Origin: Citrobacter youngae ATCC 29220
Lineage (GTDB): Bacteria; Pseudomonadota; Gammaproteobacteria; Enterobacterales; Enterobacteriaceae
NCBI RefSeq assembly: GCF_000155975.1
Contig: NZ_GG730299.1
Coordinates: forward strand, 2,493,740-2,557,739
Direction: 5' to 3'
DNA length: 64,000 bases
In this document: positions 32,540-41,177 of the stretch, piece after piece
Layout: the number at the start of each line of letters is the position of its first letter
Position numbering within the stretch: position 1 is the first letter of the stretch
Notes under the pieces: model-generated
Database searches by the model: none
What the model was told of the DNA's origin: nothing
Seen by the model: the letters and a program-made list of their open reading frames with translations, nothing else
Made by a program: the position numbers and the translations under genes

Positions 32540-34150
32540 ATGGCTGATACGCATTTTCCGCCGCGGGTGAACGACGACAAACCGGTTATCTGGACGGTTT
32601 CGGTCACGCGCCTGTTCGAACTGTTTCGCGACATCAGTCTGGAGTTCGATCATCTGGCGACCATCACCCCTATTCAGCTGGGTTTCGAAAAAGCGGTAAC
32701 GTATATCCGCAAGAAACTGGCGACCGAACGCTGCGATGCGATCATCGCCGCAGGATCTAACGGCGCGTATCTGAAAAGCCGGTTATCGATTCCGGTGATC
32801 CTGATTAAACCCAGCGGCTTTGACGTACTCCAGGCGCTGGCGAAAGCGGGCAAACTGACCTCGTCGATTGGCGTCATTACCTATCAGGAAACCATCCCGG
32901 CGCTTCTCGCCTTTCAAAAGACCTTCAATTTGCAGCTTGAACAGCGCAGCTATACCACCGAAGAAGATGCCCGCGGGCAAATCAACGAGCTGAAGGCCAA
33001 CGGCACCCAGGCGGTGGTCGGCGCGGGGTTGATTACCGACCTGGCGGAAGAAGCGGGTATGACCGGCATTTTTATCTATTCAGCGGCCACCGTGCGCCAG
33101 GCGTTTGTCGATGCGCTGGATATGACCCGTCTGACGCTGCGCAGAAACGGTCAGTACGCATCCGGCGATACGCTGCGCACCCGCTATGCGCTGGGGGATA
33201 TGCGCGGTCATTCTCCGCAAATGGAGCAGGTGCGGCACACCATTATGCTCTACGCCCGCTCGCGTGCGCCGGTGCTGATTCAGGGCGAAACCGGCACGGG
33301 CAAAGAGCTGGCGGCGCAGGCCATTCACCGTGAATTTTTCACCCGTCAGGATAATCGGCGCGGTAAACCCTCACCGCCGTTTGTTGCCGTCAACTGCGGG
33401 GCCATCACCGAATCATTGCTGGAAGCGGAACTGTTCGGCTATGAGGATGGCGCGTTTACCGGTTCGCGCCGGGGAGGACGCGCGGGCCTGTTTGAAATCG
33501 CCCACGGCGGGACGCTGTTTCTTGATGAGATAGGCGAAATGCCGCTGCCGTTACAAACCCGGCTGCTGCGCGTACTGGAAGAAAAAGAGGTCACGCGGGT
33601 GGGCGGCCACCAGCCAATTCCGGTCGATGTGCGGGTGATTAGCGCCACCCACTGTAATCTGGAGCAGGAGATGAAACAGGGAGAGTTTCGTACCGATCTG
33701 TTTTATCGCCTGAGCATTTTACGTCTCAAGCTGCCGCCGCTACGCGAGCGGTTGCCCGATATCCTGCCGCTGGCGGAAGGCTTTTTAAAACAGTCGCTGG
33801 CGGAACTGGACGCGCCGTTTTCCGATGCGGTGCGTAAGGGATTGGCCCTGAGCCAGCATACGCTGCTCAATTATGGCTGGCCGGGGAATATCCGCGAGCT
33901 GCGCAATATGATGGAACGCCTGGCGCTGTTTTTGAGCGTTGAACCACAGCCGGATCTGAACGAACAATTTCTGCAGCAGCTGTTACCTGAACTGGCCGCT
34001 GTCGCTGCCCCACCACTGGTCACTTCATCATTGACGCCGCAGCAGGTGCTGGCGCAATTCAATGGTGATAAAACCGCGGCCGCGCGATATCTCGGTATCA
34101 GCAGAACCACGTTCTGGCGCAGGCTAAAAGAAAACCCGCCAGTGCAATGA
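32540..34150 (+). CDS. prpR: PrpR, sigma-54-dependent activator of prpBCDE
   Basis: Activator of 536 residues that responds to 2-methylcitrate. The N-terminal PrpR sensor domain covers about 1-195. A sigma-54 AAA+ domain has Walker A GETGTGKE, the sigma-contact motif GAFTGS and Walker [15 protein letters not shown]-terminal Fis-type helix-turn-helix ends in [21 protein letters not shown] 32540 ([20 protein letters not shown]) is used; TTG 32534 would add two residues. It is divergent from prpB with enhancer-like palindromes between them. Confidence 0.95.
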   Translation: MADTHFPPRVNDDKPVIWTVSVTRLFELFRDISLEFDHLATITPIQLGFEKAVTYIRKKLATERCDAIIAAGSNGAYLKSRLSIPVILIKPSGFDVLQALAKAGKLTSSIGVITYQETIPALLAFQKTFNLQLEQRSYTTEEDARGQINELKANGTQAVVGAGLITDLAEEAGMTGIFIYSAATVRQAFVDALDMTRLTLRRNGQYASGDTLRTRYALGDMRGHSPQMEQVRHTIMLYARSRAPVLIQGETGTGKELAAQAIHREFFTRQDNRRGKPSPPFVAVNCGAITESLLEAELFGYEDGAFTGSRRGGRAGLFEIAHGGTLFLDEIGEMPLPLQTRLLRVLEEKEVTRVGGHQPIPVDVRVISATHCNLEQEMKQGEFRTDLFYRLSILRLKLPPLRERLPDILPLAEGFLKQSLAELDAPFSDAVRKGLALSQHTLLNYGWPGNIRELRNMMERLALFLSVEPQPDLNEQFLQQLLPELAAVAAPPLVTSSLTPQQVLAQFNGDKTAAARYLGISRTTFWRRLKENPPVQ

Positions 34151-34158
34151 CTGGCGGG
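34135..34158 (-). terminator. Hairpin terminator shared by prpR and yahO
   Basis: CCCGCCAGT and ACTGGCGGG form a 9-bp stem overlapping the prpR stop codon. On the minus strand it is followed by TTTTCTTTT, a good intrinsic terminator for yahO. Confidence 0.75.
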
Positions 34159-34182
34159 TATGTTATCTTTCAGTACCGCGCA

Positions 34183-34458
34183 TTATTTTTTCTTGTAAAT
34201 ATTGGCTGTACCGTGGATTTTATTGTCCGTTTGGCCGGAGGTTAATACCACCACATCTGCGCCTTTCTCTTCGGCTTTCTTCAGAAGATCTTCTTTCGCA
34301 TCAGCGGCTGATACTTCATTACTTGTTGAAATATCACCAATTTTGGTATATTGAGACTCAACCTTTTCAAACTCAACCTTCGTCATAAATTCCGCGGCAT
34401 ACGCGTTGGACACAACAAAAGCTAACGCACCAATAAGTACTTTAATTCCAGTTTTCAT
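34183..34458 (-). CDS. yahO: YahO, DUF1471 periplasmic small protein
   Basis: A protein of 91 residues with a signal peptide ([20 protein letters not shown], then AA) and a DUF1471 domain ending [20 protein letters not shown]. It is very similar to E. coli YahO as I recall it. DUF1471 proteins are small, stress-linked periplasmic or outer-membrane associated proteins; the exact role of YahO is unknown to me. Its place next to prpR is the same as in E. coli and Salmonella. Confidence 0.88.
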   Translation of the reverse strand: MKTGIKVLIGALAFVVSNAYAAEFMTKVEFEKVESQYTKIGDISTSNEVSAADAKEDLLKKAEEKGADVVVLTSGQTDNKIHGTANIYKKK

Positions 34459-34645
34459 ATAAAAGCTCCAGGTTTTGTTATATATGCCATCATCGCCCCC
34501 TGAACATTCGACATGCGAGTCAAGGATGATTAATAAGTAGTTCAGCCGTTAAGAAAAATCCAGTGCATAAGGAATTATAATGAGACGAAATCGCTATCAA
34601 AATAAACTGGATACGCCGCCCGCTATACTGCGAGCGGCGGTTATT

Positions 34646-36193
34646 TCACGCATAATCCGTTTTGTCTAAGCGACGGTTGCGATAAAAGCGCCCGTGCTTA
34701 TCCTCGGCATAGTCCCACTCAGTCACCACAAAACTCGCGATATCCACATCCTCCAGCTCTGTCGCCATTCCCCAGATGCGGTTGCCAATCCGGCAAAAGA
34801 CACTTCCCGGATAGATTTCAATCTCTCCTTGAGTCACATCCGCCCCTGCAAGCTTTGTGTTGTGATACCAAATGCTCTCTTTGTCTCGCCAGAATAAAAA
34901 GGGTCCTCTCATCAACACTTCCAGCGTCTGTGGATCGGCATCAACAATATATTGCGCACCATAATAGACGTGTCGGCTGTCGGCAACCAGATCATGCTCC
35001 AGGGCAATAAACCTGAACGTTTGAGAATCAAGCTTTTCCAGCAAATTATTCCGGAGCCAGACATGGCGATCGTCGCAGTAAAAATCATACTTCAGGCTGC
35101 GGAAGCTTTTAGCATCAGCAAGGGCAAGCACTTCGCCAAAATAAAGAACTGCGTTTTTTGTAATAACAAACTCACCAACGATGTTGACGATATCCTTTGG
35201 ATGAAGGTCTTTAACAACGCGCAAACCAGAATTTCCCATATTGCGGTATAGCGCATTTTTATCGGCATACTCCCCGTACTTCAGTCTATGGAATGAATCG
35301 GGATCAATAGTTAGCGATGTCAGATAAAAAGGTTGCGGAACGTTATCCTGGGCGCGAAACCAAACCTTGTCATCAATACGCACTAAAAAATCAGAATCGT
35401 AGCCCTCCTCCAGCACCTGAATACGTTCCGGCGTCAGGTTATCCGCAATCTTATAGCGGTAAAGCCTAAGGCTCATTGAATCAATCCATACCGCCTGACC
35501 ATCGGTATACAGGGTGTCAAAATAAGTGTGGCATAACCGCTTAAAGGTCAGCGGATTCGCTCCCGGGATACGATTACCGTCATAATCAATCACCTCACGG
35601 CCATTGGAGTAGTATTCCGTTTTTTTAATTAATATTGGTTTTTCAGGCGAGGCATTGAGCAGATAATGGTTGTAACGACGCTTCAGGGCGTTAAACAGTT
35701 TTGCATCCATCCATTGCGCGTCACTCCCTTCCCCAAGGCTGTGTAACCACGCCCGACTCCATTCAGGAAACGAGAGAGCCTCACATTCAGCCGTCCAGCG
35801 AGAATCACTGCGAGTCAGGGTCAACGTCCCACAGCAATTTTCACCATGCTGTACCCTCCCGTGCGCTTTGGCGGTCATAAACGGCGCGGTACCGCGCAAC
35901 AGCGCCACCATCTGCATCATGGTGGCGCGCATCTCTTCATAGCGCAGCCACAACGCACAATGCAGCACGCCCTGCTGTTTATCATGTAACAACAGGCATT
36001 GCTGTAACTCTGGTTCCGCAGTGAAAAAGGGCATTAATGCGTCCAACACCGACGCGGCGTTCTCTTCATCCGGCCTGTTGCTATCCGCCCATTCAGGCCA
36101 GTGTGAGACGGTACAAGGGGAGGATTTCAGCCAACGCTCGAATGCACTACGGGAAAGAGGAATTTCGGCAAAAAGGTACTGAGGTTCAGCCAT
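34646..36193 (-). CDS. DKNYY-like repeat protein of unknown function
   Basis: A protein of 515 residues, cytoplasmic by sequence (no signal peptide or membrane helix). The C-terminal 300 residues carry several repeats of the form DxxxVWxR/xxxLxxxDxxTF, such as DDRHVWLRNNLLEKLDSQTF and DSRHVYYGAQYIVDADPQTL. These resemble the DKNYY repeats (PF13644-like) found in proteins of unknown role. The N-terminal 200 residues are not recognised. ATG 36193 (MAEPQYLFAEIPLSR) is chosen; ATG 36220 is possible. No partner gene is obvious. Such repeat proteins sometimes sit beside secretion effectors, but none is seen here. Confidence 0.7.
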   Translation of the reverse strand: MAEPQYLFAEIPLSRSAFERWLKSSPCTVSHWPEWADSNRPDEENAASVLDALMPFFTAEPELQQCLLLHDKQQGVLHCALWLRYEEMRATMMQMVALLRGTAPFMTAKAHGRVQHGENCCGTLTLTRSDSRWTAECEALSFPEWSRAWLHSLGEGSDAQWMDAKLFNALKRRYNHYLLNASPEKPILIKKTEYYSNGREVIDYDGNRIPGANPLTFKRLCHTYFDTLYTDGQAVWIDSMSLRLYRYKIADNLTPERIQVLEEGYDSDFLVRIDDKVWFRAQDNVPQPFYLTSLTIDPDSFHRLKYGEYADKNALYRNMGNSGLRVVKDLHPKDIVNIVGEFVITKNAVLYFGEVLALADAKSFRSLKYDFYCDDRHVWLRNNLLEKLDSQTFRFIALEHDLVADSRHVYYGAQYIVDADPQTLEVLMRGPFLFWRDKESIWYHNTKLAGADVTQGEIEIYPGSVFCRIGNRIWGMATELEDVDIASFVVTEWDYAEDKHGRFYRNRRLDKTDYA

Positions 36194-36350
36194 GAGTTTA
36201 TCCACTCTGGATATTAACATTACCTGTCTTTCTATGCCGCTGAGTCCATTGAGTCAATATGAATTGGCAAAGCGGCTAGCATGACTTCTTTGTGATCGCG
36301 CTCTCACCCACGCCGTTTTGCGATAAATATGATGGCGTTAATTCATCCCG

Positions 36351-36998
36351 ATGGAATCGTTGTTTATGGAACCTTTACACGCCGTGGTACTCACCGTCAG
36401 CCTGTTTGTTTTAACCTTTTTTAATCCCGGCGCGAACCTGTTCGTGGTGGTGCAAACCAGTCTGGCGTCAGGGCGACGCGCGGGCGTCATGACCGGTCTG
36501 GGCGTGGCCTTAGGCGATGCGTTCTACTCCGGGCTTGGTCTGTTTGGCATGGCGACGCTGATTACCCAGTGTGAAGAGGTATTTTCACTGATTAAAATTG
36601 TCGGCGGCGCCTATCTGCTGTGGTTTGCCTGGAACAGCATCCGCCATCAGGCCACGCCGCAAATGCCCGCGTTACAGCAGCCGCTCAGCGCCCCCTGGTA
36701 TGTCTTCTTCCGTCGCGGATTATTAACGGATCTCTCTAATCCACAAACCGTGCTGTTCTTTATTAGTATCTTCTCCGTCACCCTTAGCGCAGAAACGCCA
36801 ACCTGGGCGAGACTAATGGCATGGGCGGGTATTGTGTTGTCTTCCATTATCTGGCGTATTTTTCTCAGCCAGGCGTTTTCTTTGCCCGCCGTGCGCCGTG
36901 CGTATGGCCGTATCCAGCGGATCGCCAGCCGGGTGATTGGCGCCATTATCGGCGTCTTCGCTTTACGGCTGATTTATGAAGGGATTAGCCATCGTTAA
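36351..36998 (+). CDS. yahN: YahN, LysE/RhtB-family amino-acid exporter
   Basis: An inner-membrane protein of about 215 residues with six hydrophobic segments. The family signature is FFNPGANLFVVVQTSLASGR with GLGVALGDAFYSGLGLFG. It matches E. coli YahN almost along its whole length. LysE/RhtB members export amino acids or analogues; the YahN substrate is unknown to me. ATG 36351 is used; ATG 36366 (MEPLHAVVLTVSLF) is equally plausible. Confidence 0.9.
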   Translation: MESLFMEPLHAVVLTVSLFVLTFFNPGANLFVVVQTSLASGRRAGVMTGLGVALGDAFYSGLGLFGMATLITQCEEVFSLIKIVGGAYLLWFAWNSIRHQATPQMPALQQPLSAPWYVFFRRGLLTDLSNPQTVLFFISIFSVTLSAETPTWARLMAWAGIVLSSIIWRIFLSQAFSLPAVRRAYGRIQRIASRVIGAIIGVFALRLIYEGISHR

Positions 36999-37083
36999 AC
37001 CAGGAGAGTTTCACTTGACCATCGTGACGTAATTGTCCGTAATACCGCCTGAATTTTTCTATCACATTTTGAGTGGCTGTGAG

Positions 37084-38472
37084 ATGGAACAAGTTGATCC
37101 GGTAAACGACACATTACTCCTTACAGAATGGCAGGCGTTGTTACGTCAAACACCCCCTGAAGTTCATACGGTCCTGACATCGTTAAGCGATGAAGAGCTC
37201 CGCCATTTAGTGAACGTTTTTTATGACTATATGCTCTCCCATGCGGAAAGCGCATTGTTCCTCAATACAGAACAGGTCAGCGCCCGCCTAAGCGGCAGTA
37301 TGTTTGACTGGCTACGCAGCGTACTCGGTAGCGCGAACGAAGACCTCTCACAACTGCTGGCAAAACAGCGCAAAATTGGCGTAGTGCATGCCCGAATCGG
37401 GCTGCCTATCGATCTGGTTAATCGCGGCGCGCGCAAGCTGAAAGATGAATTGTATCGGGTCCTGAAAAAGAAAGCGGACTACTCGCCCGCCCTGCTGAGC
37501 GATGCTATCTGTTTCAGCAGCCTGGCAATGGATACGGCGCTGGAGGCCATGACCGTCTCCTATTCGCCCAGCTATCAAAACTCAATGCATACCCAGGAAC
37601 AGTATCGCCTGCAGACCATTTACGATGACGTTAACGTCGAGCGCGAGCGGCAAATACGTTCATTTACCGACTGGGAAAATCAGTTTATCTATAACATTGC
37701 CACCGGAATGCCTTTTGGTGAGCTGGTCCTTTTGGCGAATTCCGATTTTGGTATGTGGTTCGCGCATAAGGGAAAATACATTCTGGGCAACGGTAATTTA
37801 CTGAAAGAAATGGAAGCGCTGATTGCGGAAATCGACAACCGCCTGACAACCACGCTGTCGCATCAGCATCTGGCGACAGACCCCGAACGGATGAGCTTGT
37901 TGCAGGATGTACGCCAGCTCTCGGCAAAAATCCATTTCCTGCTCGCCTCAATGTTCGACGCGCTGGTTAAGCAGGAAAATGGTAAAGACTCGCTGACTCA
38001 ATTGCTTAACCGCCGCTTTATCCCGACCATTATGCGCCGTGAGATCTCGCTGGCGCTACATACGCGGAAGCCCTTCACTCTGGCGATGCTGGATATCGAC
38101 TACTTTAAGCAAATCAACGACAGCTACGGGCATAACACCGGGGATATGACGCTCAAAAACGTCGCGGCGGTCATTTATGATCATATCCGCAGCAGCGATT
38201 ACGTGTTCCGCTACGGCGGCGAAGAATTTATGATCCTGCTCGTCGAGTCAGATCGGTCTCAGGCCAGTATTATCCTCGAAACGCTGCGCATGAAAATTGC
38301 CGATCTGCGTATGGCGGCCTCAGCGACAGAAGCGTTTTCTGTTACCGTCAGTATTGGTATTGCCGAATATGACTACCACCCAGACTACAAGCAGTTGGTT
38401 GATAAAGCCGATCGGGCGCTGTATCTGGCGAAAAGTAATGGCCGCGACCGCGTAGAGATATTCCAGGAATAA
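37084..38472 (+). CDS. Globin-coupled diguanylate cyclase (DosC-like)
   Basis: Signalling enzyme of 462 residues expected to make cyclic di-GMP in response to a heme ligand. An N-terminal globin-sensor domain spans about 10-160; the candidate proximal heme His is residue 102 in IGVVHARIGLP, the same motif as in E. coli DosC, with a Tyr at 48 that could be distal. A middle helical region follows. The GGDEF domain (about 300-460) has the active site RYGGEEF and an inhibitory site RSSD five residues before it, so product inhibition is expected. It resembles DosC but is divergent. ATG 37084 follows GAGTGG; the TTG at 37033 would add 17 residues. Confidence 0.85.
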   Translation: MEQVDPVNDTLLLTEWQALLRQTPPEVHTVLTSLSDEELRHLVNVFYDYMLSHAESALFLNTEQVSARLSGSMFDWLRSVLGSANEDLSQLLAKQRKIGVVHARIGLPIDLVNRGARKLKDELYRVLKKKADYSPALLSDAICFSSLAMDTALEAMTVSYSPSYQNSMHTQEQYRLQTIYDDVNVERERQIRSFTDWENQFIYNIATGMPFGELVLLANSDFGMWFAHKGKYILGNGNLLKEMEALIAEIDNRLTTTLSHQHLATDPERMSLLQDVRQLSAKIHFLLASMFDALVKQENGKDSLTQLLNRRFIPTIMRREISLALHTRKPFTLAMLDIDYFKQINDSYGHNTGDMTLKNVAAVIYDHIRSSDYVFRYGGEEFMILLVESDRSQASIILETLRMKIADLRMAASATEAFSVTVSIGIAEYDYHPDYKQLVDKADRALYLAKSNGRDRVEIFQE

Positions 38473-38506
38473 GCTATTTTCCCACAGCGAAATAAATACC
38501 CCATTA

Positions 38507-38653
38507 AGAGCCTATCCCAGTAGGCGTTATTGGCGCAGGCAGTTTGAACACGGACAGCGCGCAGAAACCGGAGCGTACACGCAGTACGTGAGGATTTCGA
38601 GCACTGCCCAGGTTCAAAATGGCAAGCAAAATAGCCCTAATGGGATAGGCTCT
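38507..38653. repeat. 147-bp palindromic MITE-like repeat
   Basis: The element has inverted ends: AGAGCCTATCCCAGTAGG at 38507-38524 and CCTAATGGGATAGGCTCT at 38636-38653. The interior has no coding sequence. Short non-coding palindromic elements with ends starting GAGCCTATCCCA are, as I recall, dispersed in enterobacterial genomes. It lies between the diguanylate cyclase gene and yccM. Confidence 0.7.
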
Positions 38654-38685
38654 AAGGGTATTTATCTGACCTGCGATAAGCATCG

Positions 38686-38732
38686 GGCTGTTATTTTTAT
38701 TCAGGCCTATTGGCGCCATAAAAATAACAGCC
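38686..38732. repeat. 15-bp perfect inverted repeat upstream of yccM
   Basis: GGCTGTTATTTTTAT (38686-38700) and ATAAAAATAACAGCC (38718-38732) are perfect inverted copies separated by 17 bases. It could be a terminator-like hairpin for the upstream gene or a regulator site; no T run follows directly on either strand. Confidence 0.6.
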
Positions 38733-38820
38733 GCTTAATAAGATGCAAATCAAATACACCAAATCTGAATGGCGCTAGCATATCCCGGTGATGACGCCTT
38801 CTGAATGCGGGAGGGGAAAT

Positions 38821-38844
38821 ATGAGGGATAGTGTAAAACCATGA
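38821..38844 (+). CDS. Seven-codon leader peptide coupled to yccM
   Basis: ATG 38821 follows a strong ribosome site (GGAGGGG, 38810-38816) and encodes MRDSVKP before TGA at 38842-38844. The stop overlaps the yccM ATG (ATGA). The yccM start itself has no good ribosome site in front of it (GTGTAAAACC), so yccM is probably translated by re-initiation after this small frame. Confidence 0.5.
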   Translation: MRDSVKP

Positions 38845-39935
38845 ACGGGAAAAAGAGAACGCGCTGGCAGCGCCGCCCAGGCACGACCGGAGGCAAGCTG
38901 CCGTGGAATGACTGGCGTAATGCCAGCACGTGGCGAAAAGCCACCCAGTTTCTCCTGCTGGCCATCAATATCTATATTGGTGTAACGTTTTATTATTGGG
39001 TCCGCTATTTTGAAACTGCCGGTACCAGCGTCTATATTCCCAGACCTGGCGGTATTGAAGGGTGGCTGCCTATCGCGGGTTTGATGAATATCCGCTACAC
39101 GCTGGAGACCGGTTTTCTCCCGCCCATCCATGCCGCCTCCATGCTGCTGTTAGTCGCGTTTATCCTGATTAGCCTGTTGTTAAAAAAAGCCTTCTGTTCG
39201 TGGCTATGCCCGGTGGGCACGCTTTCCGAACTGCTCGGCAGTCTGGGAAAAAAAGTATTGGGCCGCAACTTCACGCCGCCACGCTGGCTGGATATCCCAT
39301 TGCGCAGTCTGAAGTATCTGCTGCTGGCTTTCTTCCTGTATATCGCGTTGTCGATGCCCGCACAGGGGATCCAATATTTTTTGATGTCGGCCTATGGCAT
39401 GATCATTGACGTAAAGATGCTCGATTTTTTTCGTCATATTGGCCCCGCTACGCTCATCTTCATGGTAGTTATCAGCGTTCTGAGTCTGTTTATTCGCAAC
39501 GCCTGGTGCCGTTATCTGTGCCCCTACGGCGTACTGCTTGGCCTGTTTTCTCTGCTCTCGCCGTTTAAGATCCGGCGTAATGCCGACAGCTGCATTGATT
39601 GCGGGAAATGCGCGAAAAACTGCCCGTCTGCTATTCCGGTCGATCGACTGATTCAGGTGCGTACCGTGGAATGTACCGGCTGTATGACCTGCGTTGGATC
39701 CTGCCCGGTAGCCTCTACGCTGAGCTTTTCACTGCACACCCCACCGGGGGAACAAGAAAACGGCAAATCGTTACCGCGGCAAACGGCATTGTCAGGCGTT
39801 GTCATGACCATACTGGTACTGGGTATCCTTTTTGCCACCATTGGTTATGCAGTTTATGCCAATGTCTGGGATACGCCGGTGCCCGATCGCATGTATTTCC
39901 AACTGATCCCAAAAGCTAAAACGATCGGCCATTAA
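38841..39935 (+). CDS. yccM: YccM, NapH-like membrane polyferredoxin
   Basis: A membrane protein of 364 residues that matches E. coli YccM along its length as I recall it (RTRWQRRPGTTGGKLPW near the start). About five hydrophobic segments carry two CxxxCP motifs, CSWLCPVGT and CRYLCPYGV. These are followed by two 4Fe-4S clusters, CIDCGKCAKNCP and CTGCMTCVGSCP. NapH/NosR-like proteins pass electrons from quinol to periplasmic enzymes; the YccM partner is not known to me. In E. coli it sits near the tor genes, which are not here. Translation seems coupled to a short leader frame. Confidence 0.9.
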   Translation: MNGKKRTRWQRRPGTTGGKLPWNDWRNASTWRKATQFLLLAINIYIGVTFYYWVRYFETAGTSVYIPRPGGIEGWLPIAGLMNIRYTLETGFLPPIHAASMLLLVAFILISLLLKKAFCSWLCPVGTLSELLGSLGKKVLGRNFTPPRWLDIPLRSLKYLLLAFFLYIALSMPAQGIQYFLMSAYGMIIDVKMLDFFRHIGPATLIFMVVISVLSLFIRNAWCRYLCPYGVLLGLFSLLSPFKIRRNADSCIDCGKCAKNCPSAIPVDRLIQVRTVECTGCMTCVGSCPVASTLSFSLHTPPGEQENGKSLPRQTALSGVVMTILVLGILFATIGYAVYANVWDTPVPDRMYFQLIPKAKTIGH

Positions 39936-39945
39936 TGTTTAAATA

Positions 39946-39969
39946 ACCCTGCCAATTCTGGCAGGGTTT
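39946..39969 (+). terminator. Intrinsic terminator of yccM
   Basis: ACCCTGCC and GGCAGGGT form an 8-bp stem followed by TTTC, starting 11 bp after the yccM stop codon. Confidence 0.75.
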
Positions 39970-40107
39970 CCCGCCCGTTCCGCCATTTTAAGACTATTGA
40001 ACTTGTGCCTTCGCGCGCCGGTTTATACAACCTTAACTATCACCTGCGATCATTCATTTTCTATTATGGTATGGGCGACTGCATCCAATAATAAACGGGA
40101 CAGCATT

Positions 40108-40617
40108 ATGACTAAAATAAAACTGGCACTGCTATTACCTCTGTTTCTGGCGGGTTGTACGATGAGCGACGGGGAATTAAGAAACGCTTACGCTCAGCAT
40201 TATCAGCAGCCCACCGCCTATGTCGAGGCTTATAAACAGAAAATAGCCGGTATGGATATTAATACCCTGGCTCAATATGCCGCCACAGAAGATAAGAAAA
40301 AAATGCGCGGGCAACCGAGACTGAAAATCGACGAATTCATTACCATTGAGAACGTGCAGGCGAAAGGAAACCGGGTGGTCTACGATTACTCGCTGTCAGA
40401 GAGCTGGCAGGCGCTGTCCGCTGATAAACAGCGCGAGAAGCAGAGCAATATGAATAAAGATCTAATCTACCGTACCTGTTCGCTGGAAACGGTACGTCTG
40501 GCGCAGGCCAAGGGGCTGGAAGAGGAGCATAATTATTACAGCCAGTACCCAGACAAAATCGCCTTCACTCTGAGAACCAGCTCGCAGATTTGTCTGCAGA
40601 ACGGTTTTACAAAATAG
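40108..40617 (+). CDS. Lipoprotein of unknown function
   Basis: A protein of 169 residues. MTKIKLALLLPLFLAGCTMS is a lipoprotein signal with the lipobox LAGC. The mature part is hydrophilic and mostly helical, with paired Cys residues later (YRTCSLETV and SSQICLQNG) that could form a disulfide. I do not recognise the family. ATG 40108 is chosen for the signal peptide; the start at 39997 is rejected. The last 33 bases of the gene form part of the first unit of the tandem array that follows. Confidence 0.75.
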   Translation: MTKIKLALLLPLFLAGCTMSDGELRNAYAQHYQQPTAYVEAYKQKIAGMDINTLAQYAATEDKKKMRGQPRLKIDEFITIENVQAKGNRVVYDYSLSESWQALSADKQREKQSNMNKDLIYRTCSLETVRLAQAKGLEEEHNYYSQYPDKIAFTLRTSSQICLQNGFTK

Positions 40618-41161
40618 CCGTAATCACAACGCCTGATGCGCTGCGCTTATCAGGCCTACGATTTGCACGCTGCCGTAAGCCGGAAAACGTGCCAGCGCAC
40701 AGATTTGTCTGCAGAACGGTTTTACAAAGTAGCCGCAATCACAACGCCTGATGCGCTACGCTTATCAGGCCTACGATTTGCACGCTGCCGTAGGCCGGAT
40801 AAGGCGTCAGCGCACAGATTTGTCTGCAGAACGGTTTTACAAAATAGCCGCAATCCACTAAGCCTGATGCGCTGCGCTTATCAGGCCTACGATTTGCACG
40901 CTGCCGTAGGCCGGATAAGGCGCCAGCGCGCAGATTTGTCTGCAGAACGGTTTTACAAAATAGCCGCAATCCACTAAGCCTGATGCGCTGCGCTTATCAG
41001 GCCTACGATTTGCACGCTGCCGTAGGCCGGATAAGGCGCCAGCGCGCAGATTTGTCTGCAGAACGGTTTTACAAAATAGCCGCAATCACAACGCCTGATG
41101 CGCTGTGCTTATCAGGCCTACGATTTGCATGCTGCCGTAGGCCGGATAAGGCGCCAGCGCC
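40585..41161 (+). repeat. Five tandem 115/116-bp repeats containing the lipoprotein gene tail and a REP pair
   Basis: Units begin at 40585, 40700, 40815, 40931 and 41047. Each starts CAGATTTGTCTGCAGAACGG, contains the last codons and stop of the upstream lipoprotein gene (QICLQNGFTK), then a REP pair (GCCTGATGCGCTGCGC to GTAGGCCGGATAAGGCG) and the tail CCAGCGCG. Units 3 and 4 are identical over 116 bp; units 1 and 2 are more diverged. The array fills the gap between the convergent lipoprotein gene and foxA. Confidence 0.92.
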
Positions 41162-41177
41162 GCATCCGGCTAAAGCA

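Noticed and set aside
40585..41161. CRISPR array
   Set aside because: Units are directly joined with no unique spacers and contain REP palindromes and a gene tail.
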